From the NCBI GenBank assembly GCA_031552845.1, contig JAVBMC010000069.1, forward strand, positions 5,740-69,739: a DNA stretch of 64,000 nt, written 5' to 3'. Each line of letters opens with the position of its first letter. Within the stretch, counting starts at the first letter, position 1. The notes beneath the pieces were generated by a model that had not been told where the DNA came from, did no database searches, and saw nothing but the letters and a program-made list of their open reading frames with translations. The position numbers and the translations under genes were made by a program. The stretch is from JAVBMC01 sp031552845. GTDB taxonomy: Bacteria > Verrucomicrobiota > Kiritimatiellia > RFP12 > DVOR01. Positions 17,500 through 24,464 of this stretch are shown piece by piece.

Positions 17500-17616
17500 T
17501 TACTTCAACCATGCGATGATTCTCAACACCGCCAAAATTATCATTCCTGCCACACTCACAAAAAACAACACGCCCGCCGAAAAATCCACCCGATCCCCTG
17601 TGTCTTCGTCTCTCAT
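17500..17616 (-). CDS. 38-residue single-span membrane peptide between the transposase genes
   Basis: The ATG at 17616 opens a 38-codon frame: a charged start (MRDEDTGDRVD), one hydrophobic span (FSAGVLFFVSVAGMIILAVL) and RIIAWLK before a TAA. AAGGGG lies upstream. It fills the only gap between the MuA- and MuB-like genes. A small holin, antiholin or membrane regulator is possible. Support is only composition and fit to the gap. Confidence 0.45.
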   Translation of the reverse strand: MRDEDTGDRVDFSAGVLFFVSVAGMIILAVLRIIAWLK

Positions 17617-17631
17617 GGTTCAGCCCCTTCG

Positions 17632-19302
17632 CTAATACAAAACAACGCCGCTTTCCTCGCGTGCCCAATCAATCGGCTTGGGCGCAGCCTCCGGCTTCGG
17701 TTTCGGTAGCGTCACCACGGGCGCCACCTTGACCGGCTTAATCCGCCCGCGCTTGTCATAAGCGCGCGCCGTGCGACCGATCAGCGCGGCAGACGCTTTC
17801 TTGACCGCCGTACCCAGCACTCGGCCATCAGTAGAGAACGCCCGCCACCCGTCACCGCTGCGCTCGACGCACGGCGCCACAGAAACACACGTGGCCGCCT
17901 CTGCTATTACGTGCCCCTTCGGCCATTCGCAAAACTTCTTGGCCAAGGTCAGCTGCGCGCCGTTGCCGATCTCCGCCGGATCAAAAGCAACCATGACCCG
18001 CGCACCCTCAAACAAATACCCCTCCTCACAAGCAAACTGATAGGGCAGCTTAGTTTCCAGCCCAAACGGTGCCTCAGTTTTAACCTCGATCATCCCGCCA
18101 CGTAGCATCGTGCGCACCTCACGGACTGGCAGAGCGTAAGCGGCCATACCATCCGGTAAGCGGTGACCTTTGTGCAGCTGCGCGCCGTAAACCTCTGACG
18201 GCACCCAGCGCCCATAAGTAGCGGACTGCATCACCTCATCATTCAAGTACCGCACGCTCTTATCAATCAGCTCCAAGGTTTCGCTGAGGGATAAAAACAG
18301 CGTCCGCGGATCCCGCGCACCTTCCCGGCAGGCCGTCCAGTTCGCCGTCTCTTTGACCAGCTCACCGCGGAACCGCCCAACATGCCCGCGCGGCTCTAGC
18401 GCGGACTGAACCGTCCAAAGGCGGTTGAAGTAACCCTCCACCAGCTTTTGGTTAGGACGCCCCTTAGCCGAGATTGAGGAAACGCCTGCCGCCTTCACAA
18501 ACGCCTTCACGCGCTCGCTCTGCCACACGCCGCCCTCAACTACCAACTCATTAGGGGCGTAACCAATATCCCGCCAGCAGCGCTGCAAGGCCGAAGCTAC
18601 GTCCGCCGCACGGTAAGCATCATTCGCACGGCGCACGTAAGACCAGCCCACGCAGAAATCGGTGGCGCAGTCAATCCCCAGCAGTAGCTGATAGCGCGCC
18701 AAACGGACACCGAACTTATCACTGCACTTATCCCCACCCTGCGGCCAAGGCACGTAGCACCCAAAGTTGATACTGGCGTCATCCCACACCTGCCGCTCGC
18801 CCGGCACCAAGCGGCGGGAACCATCCTGCACCATCCGCAAAAAGCCCGGTACGTAAATCCCGTCATTCTGGCCTGCCTTGGGATTGCGATACTTCGCCAC
18901 CACCGCACGGCCCAGACGCATGGCGCGTTTGATCGCGGTGGGCAAAGCGTGTTTATTAGACAGCCCAAGAATCACTTGGCGGGTTTCCGGGCGAAGCGGT
19001 GACTGCTCATCCTTCGCCGCGATACGCGCCGCGGCTGTCATGCTGCCTGCCTCTTTGCCGCGATTCGAGCGGATGTAAACCTCAGCCAAATACTTCGCCT
19101 CGGCATCGTTCAGCTCCACCTTGGGCGGACGCCCCGCGCGCGGTAATTCCTGCGCACCATGCAATCCAGCCGCTTCTATTCGCTCAGTCCACCGACGATA
19201 CCAGGCTTTCGAGACATCCACCCGGCGCAACGCCTCATCCAGCGTCAGCCCGTGGCCTTGCCAAGTGCGGATCAGATTCAGTGTTGCAACCGGATCTTTC
19301 AT
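17632..19302 (-). CDS. MuA-like DDE transposase
   Basis: 556 residues (MuA is 663). The order is an N-terminal helix-turn-helix end-binding part (residues ~1-60, SKAWYRRWTERIEAAGLHG), a catalytic RNase-H-fold core, and a C-terminal beta-barrel and tail. Likely catalytic residues are D174 or D175 (VWDDASIN), E256 (LVVEGGVW, where a D is expected) and E289 (PNQKLVEGYFN), 33 residues later. The start overlaps the ParB-like gene's stop (ATGA). It cuts and joins the phage ends for integration and replicative transposition. Glu at the second acidic position is unusual. Confidence 0.88.
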   Translation of the reverse strand: MKDPVATLNLIRTWQGHGLTLDEALRRVDVSKAWYRRWTERIEAAGLHGAQELPRAGRPPKVELNDAEAKYLAEVYIRSNRGKEAGSMTAAARIAAKDEQSPLRPETRQVILGLSNKHALPTAIKRAMRLGRAVVAKYRNPKAGQNDGIYVPGFLRMVQDGSRRLVPGERQVWDDASINFGCYVPWPQGGDKCSDKFGVRLARYQLLLGIDCATDFCVGWSYVRRANDAYRAADVASALQRCWRDIGYAPNELVVEGGVWQSERVKAFVKAAGVSSISAKGRPNQKLVEGYFNRLWTVQSALEPRGHVGRFRGELVKETANWTACREGARDPRTLFLSLSETLELIDKSVRYLNDEVMQSATYGRWVPSEVYGAQLHKGHRLPDGMAAYALPVREVRTMLRGGMIEVKTEAPFGLETKLPYQFACEEGYLFEGARVMVAFDPAEIGNGAQLTLAKKFCEWPKGHVIAEAATCVSVAPCVERSGDGWRAFSTDGRVLGTAVKKASAALIGRTARAYDKRGRIKPVKVAPVVTLPKPKPEAAPKPIDWAREESGVVLY

Positions 19303-20339
19303 TTGCGGCGTCCTTTGCTCTTGCCTGCCTTTTGCAGTTCGTCTGTTTCCATGATCGTCTTTAGGAGGTTCCAGACATCCATCGGTGCCGACCGAAGCGC
19401 TGCGTCCAATTCCTTCAAAATCTTTTCCCGCGTTTCCTGGGTAATTTCACGGCACCAAATGACATCATCTTCAACCTCAAACGTGCGGCGCAATGCGGTT
19501 GCAGCCCTCAGCACAATTCCGCCATAATCGGTGGCGGCACGCTCGGTTCCCTCCGTTGCTGACCGTCCCTTGAGTGCAGCCGCCCATCGCCGGATTGGCG
19601 TGCGCCCGCCCATCACGTCTAGGTAAGTGCGGTTGATATGATCGCTCACCGCTGGATCATCTGCCGGAATAATCACGGTGCGTCCATCGGTCAAGCGCTT
19701 CGGCAGCCCCCCTTCAATCCTTGCAGCCGCCAACTCAATCCCTTTTGACACATCCTTTCGGGAACACCCTAGGCGGGCGGCGATTACGCCCGCCGAAAAG
19801 ACTGGGTCATGTGACTCACCCTTTGCCGGGGAGGGGTAGTCACGTGACGAACCCTCCCCATTGTGCTTTCCGCGGGCACCTGTGGCGGCTGGGTTTTGAT
19901 CCGCCTTCCACGTTTTCAAAATAGCATCGCAGTGTAAATCAATGTACCGCATAATTCGTTCCCCGGCAGTGATACGGCGGCGAAAAGCGTTTTTGGAAAG
20001 GGCGATGTGGCGGACTTTGTCGATGTCGATCTCATAGATGCTACATGCAACTACCTCCAATCCAGCATACCGCGCAGCCTTTAGACGCCCACAACCATCC
20101 AGCACCCAGTACTCATCCGTCGAGCTAAACTTTAGGCTCACCATCAGCGGTTCCAACAGGCCATGCTCGCGAATATCATTGACCAATGCCGCGCTATCCT
20201 CTTCCTCATCCTTCTCACGATGCAACCCCCAAAAAGCGGCAGCATCCGGATGCGCCTCTAGTTTGTCCAATGCAATCATTTCCGTGCGGATAAACTCAGG
20301 CCGGACGGGTTCGTATTGTGTTGCTTTCTTCATGGTCAT
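19299..20339 (-). CDS. ParB/sulfiredoxin-domain DNA-binding protein
   Basis: 346 residues. Residues about 15-110 form a ParB-like N-terminal domain (IREHGLLEPLMVS; the DGCGRLKAARYAGLEVVACSI segment is the box that binds CTP or NTP in ParB). Residues about 175-200 (FSAGVIAARLGCSRKDVSKGI) look like a helix-turn-helix. It sits just upstream of the transposase and overlaps both neighbours by 4 bases. In transposable phages such genes usually accompany the transposition module; a role in DNA bridging or regulation is inferred. Confidence 0.75.
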   Translation of the reverse strand: MTMKKATQYEPVRPEFIRTEMIALDKLEAHPDAAAFWGLHREKDEEEDSAALVNDIREHGLLEPLMVSLKFSSTDEYWVLDGCGRLKAARYAGLEVVACSIYEIDIDKVRHIALSKNAFRRRITAGERIMRYIDLHCDAILKTWKADQNPAATGARGKHNGEGSSRDYPSPAKGESHDPVFSAGVIAARLGCSRKDVSKGIELAAARIEGGLPKRLTDGRTVIIPADDPAVSDHINRTYLDVMGGRTPIRRWAAALKGRSATEGTERAATDYGGIVLRAATALRRTFEVEDDVIWCREITQETREKILKELDAALRSAPMDVWNLLKTIMETDELQKAGKSKGRRK

Positions 20340-21109
20340 TTTCCTTTCGATTTACTAGCCGCCAAATCGGCAATCAGTTTATCAAACACCGTCCTCGCAT
20401 ACTCGCGCGACCACTCGCAGCCATCTGCTGCGCCATGCAATTGCAACATCAACAGGGTCAGTAGATGCCGCTCAGACTTTTGCGTGGATCGAAAAGCCAG
20501 CAGCGCATAGGTTTCGAACCGATATTGTTCGCTATTGACAAAGAGCCACTTAGCTTGTTCTTGGCTCATGCGTTTTCTTCCTTCAAACTCATCCTGCTTC
20601 TGTTGCAGTTGCTTTGTCATCGGCTTTTTTCCAGTCAGCAGATAGTCAGTGCTCACCTGAAAATACTCAGCCATCCTTTTGAGGTGTTTCGGCATTATCG
20701 TCCCGCCATTTTTCCAGCGATTCAGATTCTGGGGCGATACTCCACAAATATCTGCAAGCTGGGCAAGAGACAGGTCACACGTGCTTCGGAGTTGATCAAT
20801 TCGTGCAAAAATATCGACCATGTCAGAATCATCTTGCTCTGGTTCTTTCCCGGTCAAAAGCCAATCCATCGAGACATTGCACTTCTGGGATATAACATGC
20901 AAATTTTCAGCATGGGGCACTGATCCATTCTTCCATCGTTGGTATACTGGTGTTGATATGCCGAGGAAACGGCAGAAATCAGCGATATTACGGTCGCCTT
21001 GCAAAAAAAGCACCCGCTCAAAGAAATTCTTAGATACCGCTGGAATTGACGCATCTTTAGATCTTACTAGCTCGACCGACTCCACCACCACTTGAACTTG
21101 TTCGCTCAT
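20336..21109 (-). CDS. Regulator with two tandem Cro/CI-type HTH domains
   Basis: 257 residues. Two helix-turn-helix units are each followed by the same tail: FCRFLGISTPVYQRWKNGS ... MDWLLTGKEP, then LADICGVSPQNLNRWKNGG ... TDYLLTGKKP. The repeat suggests an internal duplication, giving a protein that binds two half-sites as a monomer. The C-terminal 100 residues are helical. It is second in the early operon, where Mu carries ner; control of the early promoter near 21.4 kb is likely but inferred. Confidence 0.75.
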   Translation of the reverse strand: MSEQVQVVVESVELVRSKDASIPAVSKNFFERVLFLQGDRNIADFCRFLGISTPVYQRWKNGSVPHAENLHVISQKCNVSMDWLLTGKEPEQDDSDMVDIFARIDQLRSTCDLSLAQLADICGVSPQNLNRWKNGGTIMPKHLKRMAEYFQVSTDYLLTGKKPMTKQLQQKQDEFEGRKRMSQEQAKWLFVNSEQYRFETYALLAFRSTQKSERHLLTLLMLQLHGAADGCEWSREYARTVFDKLIADLAASKSKGK

Positions 21110-21130
21110 GGGTTTCTCCTTTCGATTCAG

Positions 21131-21328
21131 CTACTTCGCCGCCAACAGCTTGGCCGCATGCCGCCGGTATTGCTGGGCTAAACCATACGGATCATTTCGC
21201 TGGCCGTTCAGAATATACCACAAGTGAGACGGGGAAACTCCACACTCAATGGCAATTAGTTTCACCCCCGGAAACTTCGCATTTGGCCTGAAAAATGGCC
21301 GTTTTTCGCTCTCTTTTTCACTCTTCAT
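21131..21328 (-). CDS. Small HTH protein, first gene of the early operon (Ner/Cro-like position)
   Basis: 65 residues from the ATG at 21328, which has AAAGGAAGCGAG upstream. The part FPGVKLIAIECGVSPSHLWY reads as a helix-turn-helix, and basic residues follow (QQYRRHAAKLLAAK). It is the first leftward gene from the divergent control region at 21.33-21.45 kb, matching the place of ner or cro in Mu-like phages. It probably represses the early promoter or the repressor gene. Confidence 0.6.
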   Translation of the reverse strand: MKSEKESEKRPFFRPNAKFPGVKLIAIECGVSPSHLWYILNGQRNDPYGLAQQYRRHAAKLLAAK

Positions 21329-21350
21329 CTCGCTTCCTTTCGTTTGCTTT

Positions 21351-21378
21351 TTGCTCGATTTTGTGATACAATTATAAG
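21351..21378 (+). promoter_or_regulatory. Predicted promoter for the repressor gene, overlapping a leftward -10
   Basis: TTGCTC (21351-21356), 16 bases, then TATAAG (21373-21378) read rightwards toward the repressor. On the minus strand TATAAT at 21371-21376 is a perfect -10 for the early operon but has a poor -35. The two overlap face to face in the 118-bp divergent region, the usual site of the lysis-lysogeny decision. Confidence 0.45.
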
Positions 21379-21403
21379 GTTGTGTGCGCAACTGGCAGAC
21401 ATT

Positions 21404-21444
21404 CTACTCCTTTTGGATTAGATAGTCAACTCCAAAAGGAGTAG
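21404..21444. promoter_or_regulatory. 14-bp perfect inverted repeat: operator or RBS-masking hairpin
   Basis: CTACTCCTTTTGGA (21404-21417) and TCCAAAAGGAGTAG (21431-21444) are perfect inverted repeats with a 13-bp spacer. The right arm contains AAAAGGAG, the ribosome site of the repressor that starts at 21447. As DNA it could be an operator of the divergent region. As RNA in the rightward transcript it would form a 14-bp stem hiding that ribosome site. Confidence 0.75.
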
Positions 21445-21446
21445 TT

Positions 21447-21776
21447 ATGGAAAATGATTTATCCGATCGGATTAAGATACTTTGTGGCGATATGTCTGTG
21501 GCGGCGTTTGCCCGGAAAGTCGGCTTGAACCAAGCTGCATTGGACAGGTATATCAAAAAGATACGCGAACCTAATAATCACGCCATTGTTACAATCGCAA
21601 AATCGTGCGGAGTCTCCACTGACTGGTTGTTAGGCTTAACTACGGAGCAGGCGACACTGGAGGTGGAATCGGAGTGGAAAGTACGTGCTTTGCAGGCCGA
21701 AAAAAAACTCGAACAAGTTCGTAAAGCCTTTCGCAAGGTCGCAAGTGCTGTTGACGACTTGGAAGAGGCTTTATAA
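21447..21776 (+). CDS. CI/Cro-type repressor
   Basis: 109 residues. The N-terminal helix-turn-helix (MSVAAFARKVGLNQAALDRYIKK) is followed by CGVSTDWLLGL, then a coiled coil (WKVRALQAEKKLEQVRKAFRKVASAVDDLEEAL) for multimerisation. It is transcribed away from the early operon and is the best candidate for the lysogenic repressor. It is shorter than Mu c and has no LexA-like protease domain. Its ribosome site lies in the arm of a perfect hairpin. Confidence 0.75.
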   Translation: MENDLSDRIKILCGDMSVAAFARKVGLNQAALDRYIKKIREPNNHAIVTIAKSCGVSTDWLLGLTTEQATLEVESEWKVRALQAEKKLEQVRKAFRKVASAVDDLEEAL

Positions 21777-21808
21777 GACAAACTTGCGAAAACAAAAAAG
21801 AAAAACTC

Positions 21809-22171
21809 ATGCACTATTTTCAAATACAATTTGAGCCAAATGATGAGGCACTTGCACAGAAGTTTGCAGATGAGATGAATACCAAGCTTGGGAAAGAAAT
21901 ATTTTTCGTCGGATGCCCTTGTCCGTTAAGCGTAGTGACTGACTTTGTTCAGTTTTTTTATGTTTTTTCAAAGTTGTGTGCTGAGTGGGCAACAGTGCTT
22001 GGATTTATTTGGAAGGTTGCAGAAACAATAAACGCAAAAATCAAGGTTTCTTTGCCCGATGAGAAGGAAACTCAGACTTGTCAATCTTTGGCTGAGCTTA
22101 CCCAAAAGTGTGATAAATATCCAACTGACCGAATTGATATTGTGATTTCAAAATCCATTTCTGACAAGTAA
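21809..22171 (+). CDS. Hypothetical protein in the plus-strand accessory cluster
   Basis: 120 residues, 32 bases after the repressor. It starts MHYFQIQFEPNDEALAQKF; a hydrophobic middle (VTDFVQFFYVFSKLCAEWATVLGFIWKVAE) may be a membrane-associated helix, and the end returns to a strand (DRIDIVISKSISD). No family recognised. The sequence is more AT-rich than the structural genes, as is common for phage accessory genes. Confidence 0.5.
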   Translation: MHYFQIQFEPNDEALAQKFADEMNTKLGKEIFFVGCPCPLSVVTDFVQFFYVFSKLCAEWATVLGFIWKVAETINAKIKVSLPDEKETQTCQSLAELTQKCDKYPTDRIDIVISKSISDK

Positions 22172-22175
22172 CCTC

Positions 22176-22502
22176 ATGAGTAATCTTCCGCGAGACAAAT
22201 CTGATGATGCCGGGCAGTTGAGGCTGTATTGCTTGGCTTTTTTGGCCGAACGTGCGCCCCGACGTTTAACCGCGCAGGCGATTCGGACGCGGCTGATTGC
22301 GAGTACGATTTTGGATGCAGTGCCAACGCAGGCCGAGCTAAATCAGGTTTTAGTGGATCTACAGAAAAATGGCGCCTGGGTGGAGGTAGAGATTGAGCCC
22401 GTCACCAAAGAAGTATTGTGGTATGCCACCGATGCCGGCAAGCGTCAATGGGTGTTGGACGGTCAGCCACAGATCGGAGGCAAGCCCAATGAAGTGCAGT
22501 GA
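22176..22502 (+). CDS. Small winged-helix-like protein, related to the gene at 28190-28459
   Basis: 108 residues. The C-terminal part VEIEPVTKEVLWYATDAGKRQWVL is clearly related to VDPVTKATAWYATDAGVKQWQL in the minus-strand gene at 28190-28459. Both have a helical N-terminal half that looks like a winged helix. The same small fold therefore occurs twice in the prophage, once with the repressor cluster and once with the terminase genes. DNA or tail-component binding cannot be told apart here. Confidence 0.55.
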   Translation: MSNLPRDKSDDAGQLRLYCLAFLAERAPRRLTAQAIRTRLIASTILDAVPTQAELNQVLVDLQKNGAWVEVEIEPVTKEVLWYATDAGKRQWVLDGQPQIGGKPNEVQ

Positions 22503-22526
22503 TGTGGAAGAAATGTGGGCTGCTCC

Positions 22527-22569
22527 GCCCGTACCCGACTTCACCGATTTTCACCGACTTCATCGCTCC
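22527..22569. repeat. Dispersed CCGATTTTCACCGACTTC repeat (copy 1)
   Basis: The sequence CCGATTTTCACCGACTT with flanking CCCGACTTC words recurs at 24423-24455 and, diverged, at 30013-30110. It fills the 127-bp gap between the genes at 22176 and 22630, followed by a run of ten C. Confidence 0.6.
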
Positions 22570-22629
22570 CTTCCCCCCCCCCGGCAGAGTAATTTGTTTG
22601 ATTTTGATTGATTAACACAGGATTGATGA

Positions 22630-23061
22630 ATGAGTGTTTTCTCAGATGCCGCATCCACAAAGGCAAGCAACAAGAAACTGTCAAGTGAAGCAACGGAACG
22701 TTTGTTGATTGCTCAGGCAAAGGCCAAGGGACGGTTGTGGGCAAAAATAGCTGACTGCATCAAAAGCGGATTTTGCTGCGTTACGATTTTTTCAGTTGTA
22801 TTTGTGCTGGCAAACGCGGCGGTACGCATGGTTGAGGCAAACCCGAATGTGGAAACTGTTGATGCAGTGACACGCTTGATTCATGCATTCTTTCTGGACA
22901 AGGTCCTCTATGCAGTCAGCTTATGCGTAATGGGTGGGGTGGCTTGGAGTTATCGGGATAGTGCAGTAACCGCGAAGCTACGGTTAAAAGAACGGACCCA
23001 ACAGCTGGAAGACTTGAAAACCGCGCTTGAAAATGTTAAACTAATTAAGCAGGAGAAGTAA
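22630..23061 (+). CDS. Two-span membrane protein
   Basis: 143 residues. A basic, Ala-rich start is followed by a first span (SGFCCVTIFSVVFVLANAAV), a loop, a second span (KVLYAVSLCVMGGVAW) and a C-terminal charged coiled coil (LRLKERTQQLEDLKTALENVKL). It is coupled to the next gene (3-base gap). Location beside the repressor suggests a lysogeny function such as superinfection exclusion; a lysis role is also possible. Confidence 0.55.
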   Translation: MSVFSDAASTKASNKKLSSEATERLLIAQAKAKGRLWAKIADCIKSGFCCVTIFSVVFVLANAAVRMVEANPNVETVDAVTRLIHAFFLDKVLYAVSLCVMGGVAWSYRDSAVTAKLRLKERTQQLEDLKTALENVKLIKQEK

Positions 23062-23063
23062 AT

Positions 23064-23699
23064 ATGGACAAGGTAGTGTCTTTTTTGTTCTTTTTTGTTT
23101 GTACGATTTTTGCCATCAAGGCGTTTGCCGTAGCGATAAGGTCGCTGACTGATGAGTTGATGGGTAAAGAGTTTGATAAGATGCTCCAGCTCTGGCTGGA
23201 CGGCAAACTGACAGATTACGAGTACAAGGTATTGTCGGAGTTAAAAGAGCGTTGTTCGCGTGCCTTGACCCGCATCCGTTTTGTAGGATTCATTGCGTTC
23301 TCGGCATCGTTGGATCGTGGCGGGGTTGAGCTAACGCCACACAACTATTTTGCCGATTTCTCAGATGAAGCCCGTGTGATCGCTGAAGAATACTACGGCC
23401 AGCTGCTTGATTATGTAAGGGTCTATATGGTCATGACTTCATTTTTCTTGATTCCCGTGCTGATTGCAGGTTGCGTACTGTTGGCTAAGACGTTTGTGGA
23501 TGAAAAACTGCCCAAGCTGTTGCGCGCGTGCTCCGACTGGCTGCCGGCCGGAGTAACAGTCCCAGCGGTTTGCAGTGTGGTGATCTTGGCGGTGGCCCAG
23601 CAATGTACGCATAAATCCATGCAGTTGTTCCGATGTGATGACCCTGTTCAGTTTGAAAATCGGGTAGCAGCATTAGGCGGATCGCCTACCGAATGTTAA
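23064..23699 (+). CDS. Three-span membrane protein
   Basis: 211 residues. The N-terminal span is FLFFFVCTIFAIKAFAVAI, a cytoplasmic helical section follows (MGKEFDKMLQLWLDGKLTDYEYKVL), then spans at VYMVMTSFFLIPVLIAGCVL and GVTVPAVCSVVILAVAQQC. The end has Cys and Glu residues. No family recognised. It probably works with the preceding membrane protein. Confidence 0.55.
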   Translation: MDKVVSFLFFFVCTIFAIKAFAVAIRSLTDELMGKEFDKMLQLWLDGKLTDYEYKVLSELKERCSRALTRIRFVGFIAFSASLDRGGVELTPHNYFADFSDEARVIAEEYYGQLLDYVRVYMVMTSFFLIPVLIAGCVLLAKTFVDEKLPKLLRACSDWLPAGVTVPAVCSVVILAVAQQCTHKSMQLFRCDDPVQFENRVAALGGSPTEC

Positions 23700-23763
23700 T
23701 CGCTAGCGATTTGAGGGCTCAATTTCCGTCCTCTCAAAATTAGTCCAAGAAAGCTAAAACATC

Positions 23764-24360
23764 ATGTCTGGACTTAGTGCAAGTGATTGGTTAAGCGCTA
23801 TTGTTAACCTTGTCGGTGTTGCTGCCGGTCTTGGAATTGGTTCGTGGTTGATTCAGCGGCACTTGAATCGGATGGAGCGTGAAGCGGACGATTTGAAGGA
23901 TTTGGTAGCCTTGCTGGATCGCTTTTACGAGCAATTTTGCAATGCCCTTTTCCTTCGCGATGCCCACCAACGAATAAGAGGCCTTGCTACAGTTGTATAT
24001 ACGTTCGTTTGGCTCAAAGCGGAGTTGACGGATCGTTACAATATTGAGGATGCGCTTGCAGAAGAGTTAGAAAATCTTCATGAAATCGTAAAAATGAGCA
24101 ATGACGCGCTTAGGCAAGATTTTAATTTAGAAAGTGCCATTGACATACAGTCACAAGGCATGGATCCTTACCTCACAATACGTCACTTGTTAAAAGCTTG
24201 GCCTCCTCGCTTGAAGAAAACAAGTCAATTAGGTGAGTATGTCATTGAGCTGCCAGATTCTTCAATGTTCGACGAAAATGCCTCGCAGAAAGATAATGAC
24301 GCCCCCGTGCCCGAAAAACCACCAACCCCCGCCGACACCCCCGAACCACAGGGCACCTAG
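23764..24360 (+). CDS. Membrane-anchored helical protein, unknown
   Basis: 198 residues. One N-terminal span (WLSAIVNLVGVAAGLGIGSWL) is followed by a long helical domain (HLNRMEREADDLKDLVALLDRFYEQFCNAL) and a Pro-rich acidic tail (PVPEKPPTPADTPEPQ). The last codons run into the dispersed repeat at 24361. It ends the plus-strand cluster, facing the portal gene. Function unknown; an exclusion or sensing protein at the inner membrane is plausible. Confidence 0.5.
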   Translation: MSGLSASDWLSAIVNLVGVAAGLGIGSWLIQRHLNRMEREADDLKDLVALLDRFYEQFCNALFLRDAHQRIRGLATVVYTFVWLKAELTDRYNIEDALAEELENLHEIVKMSNDALRQDFNLESAIDIQSQGMDPYLTIRHLLKAWPPRLKKTSQLGEYVIELPDSSMFDENASQKDNDAPVPEKPPTPADTPEPQGT

Positions 24361-24460
24361 CCGCCCGTACTCGACCTCGCCGATCTCATCGGCCTCATCG
24401 ATCCACTCCCGCCCCCGCTCTGTGCCCGACTTCGCCGATTTTCACCGACTTCCCCGCTGT
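24361..24460. repeat. Dispersed CGACxTCxCCGAT repeat between convergent genes (copy 2)
   Basis: The whole 104-bp space between the convergent genes at 23764-24360 and 24465-25928 is made of CGAC/GATCTCATCG/GACTTC words, including CCGATTTTCACCGACTTC identical to copy 1. I see no classic terminator with a T-run here, although the genes face each other. Confidence 0.55.
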
Positions 24461-24464
24461 ATCA

